From NCBI GenBank assembly GCA_027422505.1, contig JAPQWV010001354.1, forward strand, positions 1 through 64,000: a stretch of DNA of 64,000 bases, written 5' to 3'. The notes below the pieces were generated by a model that was not told where the DNA came from, made no database searches, and saw only the letters and a program-made list of their open reading frames with translations. Shown here one piece after another: positions 1 to 9,968 of the stretch. Position 1 is the first letter of the stretch. Every line of letters begins with the position of its first letter. The DNA comes from Craterostigma plantagineum (lineage: Eukaryota > Streptophyta > Magnoliopsida > Lamiales > Linderniaceae). Position numbers and translations under genes: made by a program.

Positions 1-1
1 T

Positions 2-214
2 GAGAAGCAAGAGACCGAAGTTCGAGATAAGGGGGCGGATTCGACCACTAAAGCTAAAAACATGGAAGAATGGAATTCCCCGGCGAGGTATCCTATCGAG
101 GCTAAGAAGGAGAAAAAGAAGAAGAGGCCTTATTGGGTCCATTTGTATGCTGCTCCTCAGTCAACGGCGACCTTTGATGGCTTTGCCGGTTTTTTTTTTT
201 CTCTCTTGGTTTGA
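2..214 (+). CDS. 3' end of an unknown gene (partial)
   Basis: An open frame runs from the window edge to a TGA at 212-214, about 70 residues. It is rich in Lys/Glu (EAKKEKKKKRPYW is visible) and then reads a short Phe-rich tail through a T10 run. No domain is recognisable. The last residues encoded by the T run could equally be intronic or 3' UTR, with the real coding end or a splice site before it. The upstream part lies outside the window, so neither the start nor the function can be judged. Confidence 0.4.
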   Translation, partial: EKQETEVRDKGADSTTKAKNMEEWNSPARYPIEAKKEKKKKRPYWVHLYAAPQSTATFDGFAGFFFSLLV

Positions 215-920
215 TTTGTTGCTTGTAAGTGCCTTGCACTGTTAATTGGAGGTTCTTTGGAATAGTATATGTACGTATTTTAATTCTTTTGAGATGGTGC
301 CATGTTCGAAAACATTTCGTGCTATAAGACTAGTTAGAATAGAAGGTTTCTATGACGATTAAAACCTAGAAGATATGAAATTTGGTATGTACATGTTTTT
401 GGTTTTCTTCATTGCAATTCTTCTTACATTAGATCTCATTTGGACTACTTGAACCTTTTGGACGGTACACATAGACCGGTGAATTAGTCATGCAGAAATT
501 GGAGGTGTCTCCATAAACAATTTTTGTTCACATAGTCATTTAGCTTAGTCGAATAACACTTCCCAAATGCAAATCAGAATAAGAAAAAAGAAAAACTAAA
601 GCCCAAAATCCAACAAGCCAAGGAAAGTCCCCGGGAGGCCGTAATCCTTTCTAGAAGGTCAATATTCTTTCGTTATTATTTTTAAGTCATACCATGAAAC
701 AAGAAATTCTCTAGTCCAAAGTGTGAAGGCGGCTCCAACGTGTCTATATATTAAAATTTCCAATTGGATAACTTCACTATTCAACTCCCACTTGCAAGGA
801 GAAAGACGAACGACCAACCAATTTTTTATAAATATGGTAATCGAAAAGAGACTTCCTCCTCCCAGTCATGGTTTCACTTCACTCGGTGAATTCAAAGTAA
901 GCATACAGCAAAACGATGGC
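215..920. other. Intergenic region, promoter of the alkenal reductase
   Basis: AT-rich, non-coding stretch between the partial gene and the reductase. Short open frames here have no homology that I recognise. The only clear signal is the TATA element just downstream of its end. Confidence 0.5.
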
Positions 921-927
921 CGTGCCC

Positions 928-936
928 TATAAATAT
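928..936 (+). promoter_or_regulatory. TATA box of the alkenal reductase gene
   Basis: CTATAAATA lies 92 bases upstream of the ATG at 1028. This leaves room for a normal plant leader of about 60 bases. Confidence 0.5.
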
Positions 937-1027
937 TATACATTTTTTTCCTCTCAATCCTCACTTGCGTGCTCATAACTACAAAAATCACTCCATCACA
1001 ACAAGTTAAAGAGAAAACACAAGAGAA

Positions 1028-2387
<1,360 letters not shown>

Positions 2388-2640
2388 AGTGTTGTTTTTC
2401 GTCGCGTTTTGCATCTACTTTAATTCGTGTGTTATTTGTGTGGTGTTACTTTTTAATTTCGATTTTTGTAATTGGGCCTTATTAGCCCAATTTGTCATAT
2501 TTACACAACACGCAATAATGAAATTACATTTGCAGTTGCGTCTTTTTTTCTCGAATATAGAAATGCGTTTGCGTGCCGTGATTTCCTCGAGTAACACCTA
2601 ATTTAATTTGTCTTTAATTAACTAAACTATACTCATTTTT
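2388..2640. other. 3' flank of the reductase gene
   Basis: AT-rich DNA without a recognisable gene. From about 2640 the sequence becomes colinear with 4990 onward, which marks the left edge of the peptide-gene duplication. Confidence 0.5.
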
Positions 2641-3007
2641 TTTGCATGTTACTCTCCTACCTATCGCGATTTATATAAAAAGAAGCGAAAATGGCTTAAA
2701 GGAAATTATTAAGAGCTAGCTATCTATGGTTTATATTATCTAGACGCTGATATCAAATTATTCGATGAATTGTCATTTCTCTGTTACAAGGATTATCACA
2801 CTACAACAATAAATATTCGTTGTTTAAGGATCTTGTTCATGGAATTATTGCACGCTATATTTTACGCAAGGACGAGATACAGAATTCAATCAACCGTCTC
2901 GTTATTACTTGGAGACTTCTATTGGGAGACGCACGAGGAAATGAACTACTAATACATACTCTATTGCTTTTGTCGTTACCTTCTTGTACGAATGTCATGT
3001 GAAAAAC

Positions 3008-3016
3008 TCTATAAAT
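3008..3016 (+). promoter_or_regulatory. TATA box of peptide gene copy A
   Basis: TCTATAAAT in the sequence AAACTCTATAAATT, a context shared almost exactly with copies B (5311) and E (15047). It lies about 80 bases before the start codon. Confidence 0.5.
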
Positions 3017-3141
3017 TTACACTCACGCAAACTTTTTTCCTCAACAACACACATCCCAATATCCATCTTTAACAGTCAGAGTATTAACATGAGAAGATGG
3101 CCGCTGTTAGAATTGCCTTCTTATTTGCCCTTCTCCTCCTC

Positions 3142-3146
<5 letters not shown>

Positions 3147-3224
<78 letters not shown>
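3147..3224. repeat. (CT)n microsatellite at the intron start
   Basis: Pure CT dinucleotide run of about 78 bp directly after the signal-peptide exon of copy A. The same position carries CT runs in copies B and D. Confidence 0.9.
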
Positions 3225-3227
<3 letters not shown>

Positions 3228-3473
3228 GATAGATATATATATAATATACGCTTATTACATATGTACTGATACTGTCTGTACTTTTGTGTTACTGTGGTGC
3301 ATTTCAGTTGGGCCGTGGGCACATCATTGCATGGCGGGGAAGACGAGTACTGTAGAAGAAATAAGGCCATCATCAGTAATAATAATAATAATAATATAAA
3401 AAATAATAATAAAAATGAGTTTGGACGAACGTCAAGAAAACTGTTGCAATATTACGGAGTTCACGATTACGAC

Positions 3474-3614
3474 GGTGGCGGGGGGGGGGGAGGAGGAGGC
3501 GGCGGAGGAGGAGGAGGGGGCGGCGGCGGAGGAGGAGGAGGAGGAGCGGCGGCGGAGGAGGCGGAGGCGGAGGTGGCGGAGGAGGAGGAGGTGGCGGAGG
3601 AGGAGGCGGCGGTG
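3474..3614. repeat. GGN trinucleotide-like tract
   Basis: Interrupted GGA/GGC/GAG repeats of about 140 bp that encode poly-Gly, poly-Glu/Ala or poly-Arg according to frame. In copy B the corresponding shorter tract sits between the KLLQ motif and the cysteine core. Confidence 0.9.
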
Positions 3615-4025
3615 ATTGTGAGTGACGGAGCATCATATATAACCTAACCGTACGTATAATAAGTGATGACGATTTTAATTGGCCGTTTTAATTACCCGAT
3701 ACATATATAATTAATAATATGATTAAATAAGTAATAAACGTCCTGGCTGTCGTGCGAAACACAGTCGTCTGGCTTTTCGTCTTCTTCTTCTCTTGTATAT
3801 ATGAAATCTGTACTTTTTGTACGGTTTGGTTTGTGTGTATGATATAATAAAATGTTGTCTCTTTTTTCAACCTTTGTAACAGCTGCTGTAATTTCTTGAA
3901 TATCTGAATGTGGACCCAAAGAAAGGAACTTATTTGTTACTCCATAGCGATCACATGGATATCCATGATCACCATGGTAACTAATTATTGGTACGTATAG
4001 CATTCAAATTTTTAGAAAATATTCA

Positions 4026-4616
4026 CCAAAACTGTTCGTATCAAGACATAGCAAAGAGTTCATTCCCTAACAAAATGACACCAAGCTACTGCGAAGAAGA
4101 CACGATCTGAGGTCGTTTGTATATATAAATTCAAACCCTCTTAACCCTCTCGTGCTTACAAATATACCTCAGGTAATATTTATATATAAATATATATACC
4201 TCAGGTAAGTCATCATCATTATCACATATTATATGTGCAGAAGAAGCCAATAAGTATTATATTACTACTAGTAGCAATAATAATAACTACTACATATGCA
4301 CATCCTATGCATAATATAAATATACTATTTTATATTTTAAGTTTATATTAAATATAAGTGTAATTTTATTGCTTTTATTATGCATAAGAAATTAATCTGA
4401 GGACATAATAGTAGTATCTACAAATGGTAAATTTATAATTATGAATGACACACCAAATTAATTAGAATCTAGTTACTATAAGCCTCTCCCAATTAATAAA
4501 ATAGAAGGATAAGATTCGAGAAAATTGCTGCAGTGCCGAACTGACTTGAGCGATTTGGATTGTGGGGTTAAAAACTGTAATAAATGGCTTGTGTTGATGA
4601 TTACTGTACAGTTGAA
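4026..4616 (+). pseudogene. Cysteine-rich peptide gene, C-type copy 1 (decayed)
   Basis: The whole stretch is a degenerate copy of the intact gene at 6444-6826. The promoter is at 4026-4130, the end of the signal peptide and the donor CCTCAG|GTAA at 4140-4175, the propeptide remnant (AAGTCATCATCA) at about 4206, and the core CGAGAAAATTGCTGCAGTG at about 4518-4536, followed by GATTTGGATTGTGG and GATGATTACTGTAC. There is no usable start codon. Three bases and a cysteine are lost at about 4553 with a resulting TGA, and further indels follow. About 250 bases of AT-rich DNA separate the propeptide and core pieces. Confidence 0.75.
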
Positions 4617-4689
4617 GTCCGATCATATCAAATGATCATATATCATGTAATAATGTAATAACGGCGCAGTTGAATATATGTGTAATAAT

Positions 4690-4900
4690 ATTGGTCATTT
4701 TGCATTTGGTCGTTTCCGTAGCGACGACAAAGAGAATTATTTTGTCGTTCCAAAACCTCGTTATTAACATAGACAGCACCCACCGCATAAGGGAAAGACT
4801 TTTCACTCCTTTGTCAATTACCTTCTCGGACGCATATATATGTGATATGCAAATAAAGCTCTCATAGTACTCTATTACCAACTTGGCTTTTAAATAAATG
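4690..4900 (+). pseudogene. Orphan promoter of a D-type peptide gene
   Basis: The sequence with TTGCATTTGGTCGTTTCCG, ACCTTCTCGGA and TGTGATATGCAAATAAAGCTCT matches the promoter of copy D at 7540-7700. No signal-peptide exon follows: after about 4900 the DNA runs into the next unit. It is the scar of a deleted D-type gene. Confidence 0.6.
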
Positions 4901-5310
4901 CAATAATATGACATTCCAAAATTATATAGGTTTGACCAGCCATATATCGCCGTTGCTAGGAACCATGACGTTAAGTTTTTGGTTTTCTTTGCATAATATT
5001 CTCCTGCCTATCGCTATTTGTATAGAAAGAAGCGAAAATTGGCTTATAGGAAAATTTAACGAGTTATTATAGCTTATTATCTTGAACGCGGATATCAAAT
5101 AATTCGTTTAATTGTCATTTTTCTATTAGAAGGATTATCACACTAAAACAAATATGCTGTGTGTTTAAGGATCTTGTTTATGGAATTATTGCACACTATA
5201 TTTACCGTAACGACGAGATACGGAATTCAATCAAACCCCGTTATTAGCTTAGGGACTTGGATTCTAATGCTTTTGTCATTAGCTTCTTGTACGAACATCA
5301 TGAGAAAAAC

Positions 5311-5319
5311 TCTATAAAT
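5311..5319 (+). promoter_or_regulatory. TATA box of peptide gene copy B
   Basis: TCTATAAAT, about 80 bases before the ATG at 5392, in the same context as copy A. Confidence 0.5.
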
Positions 5320-5391
5320 TACACTAACGCACACTTTTTCCTCAACAAACACATCCAATATCCATCTTTAACAGAGCATTACCGTGAGAAG

Positions 5392-5446
5392 ATGGCCCCT
5401 GTTAGAATTGCCTTCTTATATGCCATTCTCCTCCTCACAGCTTCAG

Positions 5447-5516
<70 letters not shown>

Positions 5517-5882
5517 CTGAGCATATATATATATTGTGTTTATATATTTTTGGTGTTATTGGTGCATTTCAGTTGGGCCGTGGGCACATTATTGCATGGC
5601 GGCGGAGACGAGTGAAGAAGAAATAAGGCCATCATCAATCAGTAATAATGTTAATAATAATGAGTTGGGACGTTCATCTAGTAAACTGTTGCAATACTAT
5701 TACGGAGGAGGCGGCGGCGGTGGAGGCGGAGGCGGCGGAGGCGGCAGAGGTGAGGAGGAGGAGGAGGCGGAGGCGGCGGCTGCCCGACTCGGTGTAGTAA
5801 TAAGCTACAGTGCAATGATATCCTCGGCGGCTGTACTCTCGGCATTTGCGTCAACGGCGCTTGTTATTACGGAGCAGCATAA
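5392..5882 (+). CDS. Cysteine-rich secreted peptide, A-type copy 2, frameshift in the Gly tract
   Basis: Exon 1 (5392-5446) gives the signal peptide MAPVRIAFLYAILLLTAS; the donor is TTCAG|GT and the intron opens with about 65 bp of (CT)n. Exon 2 starts at 5573 and reads GPWAHYCMAAETSEEEI, an Asn-rich linker, SSKLLQYYYG and then a poly-Gly tract. A six-cysteine core, spaced C-x3-C-x5-C-x6-C-x4-C-x4-C, lies at 5781-5882 and ends in TAA, but in a different frame from the prepro region. The two frames would join only if the GGN tract near 5748-5760 differed in length by one or two bases. In the written frame the product ends at 5889 without the core. It is therefore either a recent null allele or a miscounted repeat. 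It resembles plant knottins in spacing only; I recognise no named family. Confidence 0.6.
5447..5513. repeat. (CT)n microsatellite
   Basis: CT dinucleotide run starting at the splice donor of copy B. Confidence 0.9.
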
Positions 5883-6362
5883 CACGTAGATTTTAATTCG
5901 CTGTCCGTGAATTATATTATATACCCGATGCATGCAATTAATAATATGATTAAATAAAATAATAACGTCCTGTGATACACACACACACACACTGTCTTCT
6001 CGTCTTTGGTGCAATAACGTGTGGCTCTCTTGTACGTATAAATCTGTATTTATTGGCCTTTGCTTTGCCCGATAATAAAACGGTACTTGTGTCGTGTTGA
6101 ATACTTGTTCGTGTTATCGTATTTGAATGGGGACCCAAAAAATAGTGATGTTTTTTCTGTTGAAATTATTGCATAGCGTTCACATGGACCGATGATAAAA
6201 AAATGGTATAGCATTCAAAATTTAGAAAGGGTTCCACCGAAACGGTTCATTATCAAGACATAGCAAAATAGTTCATTTCCTAACAAAAAAAAAAAAACAC
6301 TATTGCAAAACGATCCAGAATTGGTGTCTGGCCTCTATATAGTTGTTACTGCTTGGTTCGTG

Positions 6363-6373
6363 TCTATATAAAT
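6363..6373 (+). promoter_or_regulatory. TATA box of the intact C-type peptide gene
   Basis: TCTATATAAAT, about 80 bases upstream of the start codon at 6444. The flanking box ATCAAGACATAGCAAA at about 6254 is conserved upstream of the other C-type copies (about 4042, 14903). Confidence 0.5.
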
Positions 6374-6443
6374 TGAAAACTGTCTTTTTTCATGAAGTGA
6401 CAAACACCATAAGTAATAAACTGAAGCTCGATTTTATATCAAC

Positions 6444-6826
6444 ATGATGCTCATCCCTGTAATGAAAACAGCCCTGATCTTAACCCTTCTCGTGCTTACA
6501 AGTACCTCAGGTAATACATTATATACTATATCTCCATTATATATATCTATCTATGTGTGTGTGTTATTTGATTTCTTTACAGATTTTCCACAGTGAAGCC
6601 ACTACTGCGCGTGGCCAAGGCAACTGTAGTAGCCAAGTCATCATCACTATCATATGTTGATGATGATGATGGGCAGCAGTCAATAAGTACTGGGAATAAT
6701 AAGGTGAGCTTTGGTTCGAGAAAATTGCTGCAGTGTCGAACTGACTGCATGAGCGATTTGGATTGTGGTGTTAACAATTGTAATGGCTTATGTGTTGATG
6801 ATTACTGTACTTATCAAAACAGTTGA
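6444..6826 (+). CDS. Intact cysteine-rich secreted peptide precursor (C-type copy 2)
   Basis: Two exons, 6444-6510 and 6594-6826, with CCTCAG|GTAAT and TTCCACAG junctions, give a 99-aa precursor. Residues 1-22 form a signal peptide (MKTALILTLLVLTSTS is the core). A propeptide of about 45 residues with an Asp run follows, then the conserved SRKLLQ motif. The C-terminal core has six cysteines spaced C-x3-C-x5-C-x4-C-x3-C-x4-C over 25 residues, for example CRTDCMSDLDC. An acceptor ten bases earlier would run into a stop, so the one at 6593 is chosen. Size, signal and spacing fit a secreted knottin-like peptide, possibly a defence peptide, inhibitor or signal; the role is not shown by sequence. 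It is the only copy with an open frame throughout. Confidence 0.75.
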
Positions 6827-7691
6827 AGTTCCTCATTAATTATATTCGCATCGATTCATCTACTGATATATATTATTTTAATGTAATGAGGGCGGCGCCT
6901 ATCGTATGCTGATGTATGAGATTATTCATATGCGAGTAGTATTAAATAAAAATTCTGTCTTTGCTAATATTATTTGATGGCTCGTTCATGCGCAGAAAGA
7001 TGGGAACTGTTGGTTTTTTTTTATGAAGCAACCGAGACCTTTTAAGAGAGATGAAGAAGGAACTGATGATTTATTCAATATAAAAACCATAATCGTACCA
7101 CTCTTAAACTATATATAGGAGAGAATACTTAGACTAATTCAAATACTTAGACTAATTTAAATATTAAGCCACTAAAAATAATCATAAAAAGTGGCCCTAA
7201 TTTAGGAGAATAAGTCCTAAAACACTTTCCTAACAGGAACAAATAAAGCTATGAACTTTGAGTTAAAGATCCTCAGATAAATGTAATATGAGAACAAGAA
7301 GTAAAAAATCATCTCTGTGAAGGCTGGATTACCACATGATAAAAGATCTGAGACTTTTTTGTATCATCACATCTCACGATGACTACTAATCAAGAAAAGG
7401 TAATATAATTAAAAAAGCTCCCAAAAACCTTTCTTCTTTACGAAAGGTAAAGCCATCAAATTTCTTGAGTCGTCATTTTCTGAATGGATTACTTATCCAT
7501 CCTACAATATGGATGTGCTTGATGAGGATAATCTACTGTATGGCCATTTTGCATATGGGTCGTTTCCAATTTCCGTAACGACGAGATACAGAATAATCAA
7601 CCATCGTTATTCCGTAGGATTTTGAGACAGAATAAAAGAAAAGACTCGCTCGTTTGTCCATACCTTCTCGGAAGCATGTGATATACAATAG

Positions 7692-7702
7692 CTCTATAAA
7701 TA
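7692..7702 (+). promoter_or_regulatory. TATA box of peptide gene copy D
   Basis: CTCTATAAATA, 45 bases before the ATG at 7737. Confidence 0.45.
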
Positions 7703-7736
7703 AATTCACACATTTCTCAGCAAAGCTTAATCAAAC

Positions 7737-7799
7737 ATGGAGATGGTCAATGTTAGAATTGCTTTTTTAGCCCTTCTCTTGCTAGCTCCTCAGGTCCCT

Positions 7800-7847
<48 letters not shown>

Positions 7848-8145
7848 TCTCTCTCTCTCTCTCTCTCTCCTCTCTCTCTATGTGTGGTGTGTGGTACAGT
7901 GGCAGGTACAATAACTTTTATCTGTCTATATGTGTGTGTTGTATGTATTTTTTGCAGTGGGCCATTGCATTGCTTGGCCACGAATGAGAACGAACACACA
8001 AAGCAGTGTTATTTGTTGGTTCGAGAAAAATGCTGCAGAGCATAAGCAGCTCAGTTGGGTGTTGTAATAATCAAGATTGCAATAACATCCTCGCCGGCTG
8101 TTTGGCTTCTGTATCGACGGTGTTTGTTCCTTGGCATGCTACTGA
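7737..8145 (+). pseudogene. Cysteine-rich peptide gene, D-type (decayed)
   Basis: Exon 1 (7737-7793) encodes MEMVNVRIAFLALLLLAPQ, clearly related to the A-type signal peptides, with CCTCAG|GT and a CT-rich intron. Exon 2 from 7958 keeps a GHC-like block, GSRKMLQ at about 8022, and a core corresponding to C-x5-C-x6-C-x4-C. The first core cysteine is now Ser, the splice phases of the two exons do not match, and one base is missing at about 8108, so the last cysteines fall in another frame before TGA at 8143. At least two frame breaks make it a pseudogene. Confidence 0.65.
7801..7878. repeat. CT-rich microsatellite in the copy D intron
   Basis: Interrupted (CT)n beginning just after the exon 1 donor, the third such tract at the same position within the family. 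Confidence 0.85.
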
Positions 8146-8263
8146 TTAATTTATTATTGAGGGACTATTTATTATTAAGGGACTTTTCATTTCAGGACCA
8201 GTCAGAAGTTTCATTTTGGATTCAGGTCCTGTCACAAAAAAAAATTAGTTAAGGATTTATTTC

Positions 8264-8438
8264 AGCAGTATCACTTCATTATTCTGAAATAACAATATGT
8301 TGAAATTTGTAACACAAGGATCATTCGGTACCCGTTAATGATCATCCGATACCAGTTCATTTTTACAGTACCACTTTATTGTTCTGCAATAACAATACGT
8401 TGAAAGTTGTAACACAAAACAATCATCATATACCGGTT
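8264..8438. repeat. Two-copy imperfect direct repeat, period 100 bp
   Basis: CAGTATCACTTCATTATTCT...AATAACAATA at 8266 recurs as CAGTACCACTTTATTGTTCT at 8366, with the following GTTGAAA-TTGTAACACAA and ATACCxGTTCA blocks shared. No gene overlaps it. Confidence 0.65.
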
Positions 8439-8689
8439 CATTTAACTTTTATACCACTTTTAAGTTAGATCCTTATCTCTAAATATTACAAAATTAGATC
8501 CTTTAAACTAAAAATTTTTCTGCAATGCCTCAATCTTAATTATACTTCTGACCGAGCCTGAATTCAAATATACCCATATTATTATACATGGATCACAATC
8601 ATGAGTAATTAATAGTTATGCATGCATATGCAATGTATAATAATAAAATATTTAGTGTAACATAGACATATACAAACACTGTCTTATTC

Positions 8690-9465
8690 GTCTTGATGCA
8701 TGATGTTCGTTGATCCGGGTGGTCGATGTTCTAATCCTCTGGTCCGTCCGAACCAACCAGATGGTCCCTGTTGTAGGTCACGGGAGAAACGTGTCACGTC
8801 CTTGTGAGACAATGGGAACGAGATTTCAGGATCGAGCTTCGTAAGAGTGGGACCTAGCTCGAGTGATTGTACCATGCATAATACTTGTCCACTTGGGGAT
8901 TTATAGGCAGAATCTCGGGCCAGTAGGTGGGCCATTGGGATTTAGTATTAAGGGTTGGTGTCTTGGGGTTTATTATTAAGGGTTGGCGTCTTGGGCTTAT
9001 CATTGGGCCAAAAAAAATTAATTAAAATGGTCATGATCCATCACTAGTTTCCCACTTCTTTGTATCGATTACCGAGGCGAAGAAAGTAATTGCTGGGTGG
9101 GAATAACCTTTATTTTTATTTTTTATTTTTGTTAATTATTTATTATATTATTATTATTATTATTATTTTTTTTAAATCTACACATGTGGGTTGGTGGGTC
9201 GGGCCCCACACATGTCGGCTATTTTACGTCCTTTTAAGATATTATAATGGATCAATCTAGTCATGGGCTTAGTCCTATGAGCTTCTTTCTCTTTTTGTTC
9301 TTTAGCCCATTAGGTTATTATAAATACGGATCTTTTCTCCTCTTTTCTTCCCTAGCCGTCGTCGTTTTCACACTCTCTCCTTCTACCACACGCGACCTCA
9401 CCTCCTTCGCAGCTCCTCATGTGGCAGGCGGGCTGCATTCTCACGCCGCACAATCTACTCTATAA
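8690..9465 (-). mobile_element. LTR-like or other repeat-derived sequence
   Basis: GC-richer than its surroundings. On the minus strand a promoter-like CTATAAATCCCC lies at about 8897-8908. A short direct repeat, ATTAAGGGTTGG(T/C)GTCTTGGG, occurs at about 8947 and 8973. A hairpin ACATGTGGG...CCCACACATGT is at about 9182-9215, and a second TATA-like TTATAAATACGG reads on the plus strand at about 9318. I found no boundaries or coding domain, so calling it an LTR fragment is inference from composition. Confidence 0.3.
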
Positions 9466-9701
9466 GGATTAATATTCATATATCTATCAAGCATATCTCA
9501 ATCACAAAGAAGGAAGGCTCGCCTTAACAAAGATGTCCGAAAAGGAAACAAAAAAAGAAACGGTGTAAGTTTTCTAAATTATAGCCCTCACAATAACTTC
9601 CGCAAGGACGGACGTGCCTGACCATGAAATCAAAGAGATAAGGCCTCGAGGGGGTGCGTGCGTGCTCACTTCTTGGGCCGTTGCATTCTCAGCTTTCTTG
9701 G

Positions 9702-9872
9702 ACCTCCAATTGCGACATTGAAACCCCAAACATTCATTATCGCAAATGGAGGCCTTCTTCTTTTTGCAACGTCTGAGAAAGTGTATTCACCTCCATTTGC
9801 GACATTGAAACCTCAAACATTTCATTATCGCAAATGGAGGTCTTCTTTTGCAACGTCTGAGAAAGTGTATTC
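9702..9872. repeat. Two tandem ~85-bp units, each a small hairpin
   Basis: Unit 1 is 9702-9788 and unit 2 is 9789-9872; both end in TGCAACGTCTGAGAAAGTG and TATTC. Within each unit CCTCCATTTGCGA (CCTCCAATTGCGA in unit 1) pairs with TCGCAAATGGAGG, giving a 13-bp stem. They form the loop of the larger fold-back. Confidence 0.8.
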
Positions 9873-9968
9873 TTACCACATGAAAGCTGAGAATGCAACG
9901 GTTCGAGAAGTGAGCACTCAAGCACACCCTCGAGGCCGTATCTCTTGATTCCATGGTTCGGCACGCTC

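Larger units (their letters stand above)
3097..3640 (+). pseudogene. Cysteine-rich peptide gene, A-type copy 1 (decayed)
   Basis: Exon 1 encodes the hydrophobic signal MAAVRIAFLFALLLLT. It then runs straight into a (CT)n tract of about 78 bp that has replaced the CTTCAG|GT splice donor still present in copy B (5392). The second exon after TTTCAG (about 3307) keeps the GPWAHHCMA-like block, but a 4-base loss and (AAT)n expansion break the frame. The SRKLLQYYG block follows, then a 150-bp GGN tract. The six-cysteine core seen in copy B is gone: after the GGN tract only GGC GGT GAT TGT GAG TGA remains. So this is a pseudogene damaged by three different microsatellites. Confidence 0.7.
2640..8150 (+). 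repeat. Tandem duplication of a three-gene cysteine-rich peptide unit
   Basis: Two colinear copies are visible by eye. Unit 1 (about 2640-4900) and unit 2 (about 4990-8150) share the same order: an A-type gene, a C-type gene, then a D-type promoter and gene. Matching landmarks include TGTTTAAGGATCTTGTT at about 2820 and 5162, and CTCGTGCTTACAA at about 4150 and 6489; both pairs are offset by about 2.35 kb. Unit 1 has lost most of the D-type gene: only its promoter remains at 4690-4900. The offset there is larger (about 2.85 kb), so about 0.5 kb has been lost from unit 1 or gained by unit 2. Confidence 0.7.

Noticed and set aside
3294..3647. Long open frames with poly-Gly, poly-Glu, poly-Arg or poly-Leu/Pro on both strands
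   Set aside because: They read through the GGN and CT microsatellites in several frames at once, which is expected of simple repeats and not evidence of a protein.
8690..9465. Complete LTR retrotransposon
   Set aside because: No second LTR, primer-binding site, gag or pol sequence was found, so only a weak LTR-like call was kept.
9658..9948. 96-codon frame in the fold-back element
   Set aside because: It only reads the duplicated hairpin units; there is no protein family or codon signal.
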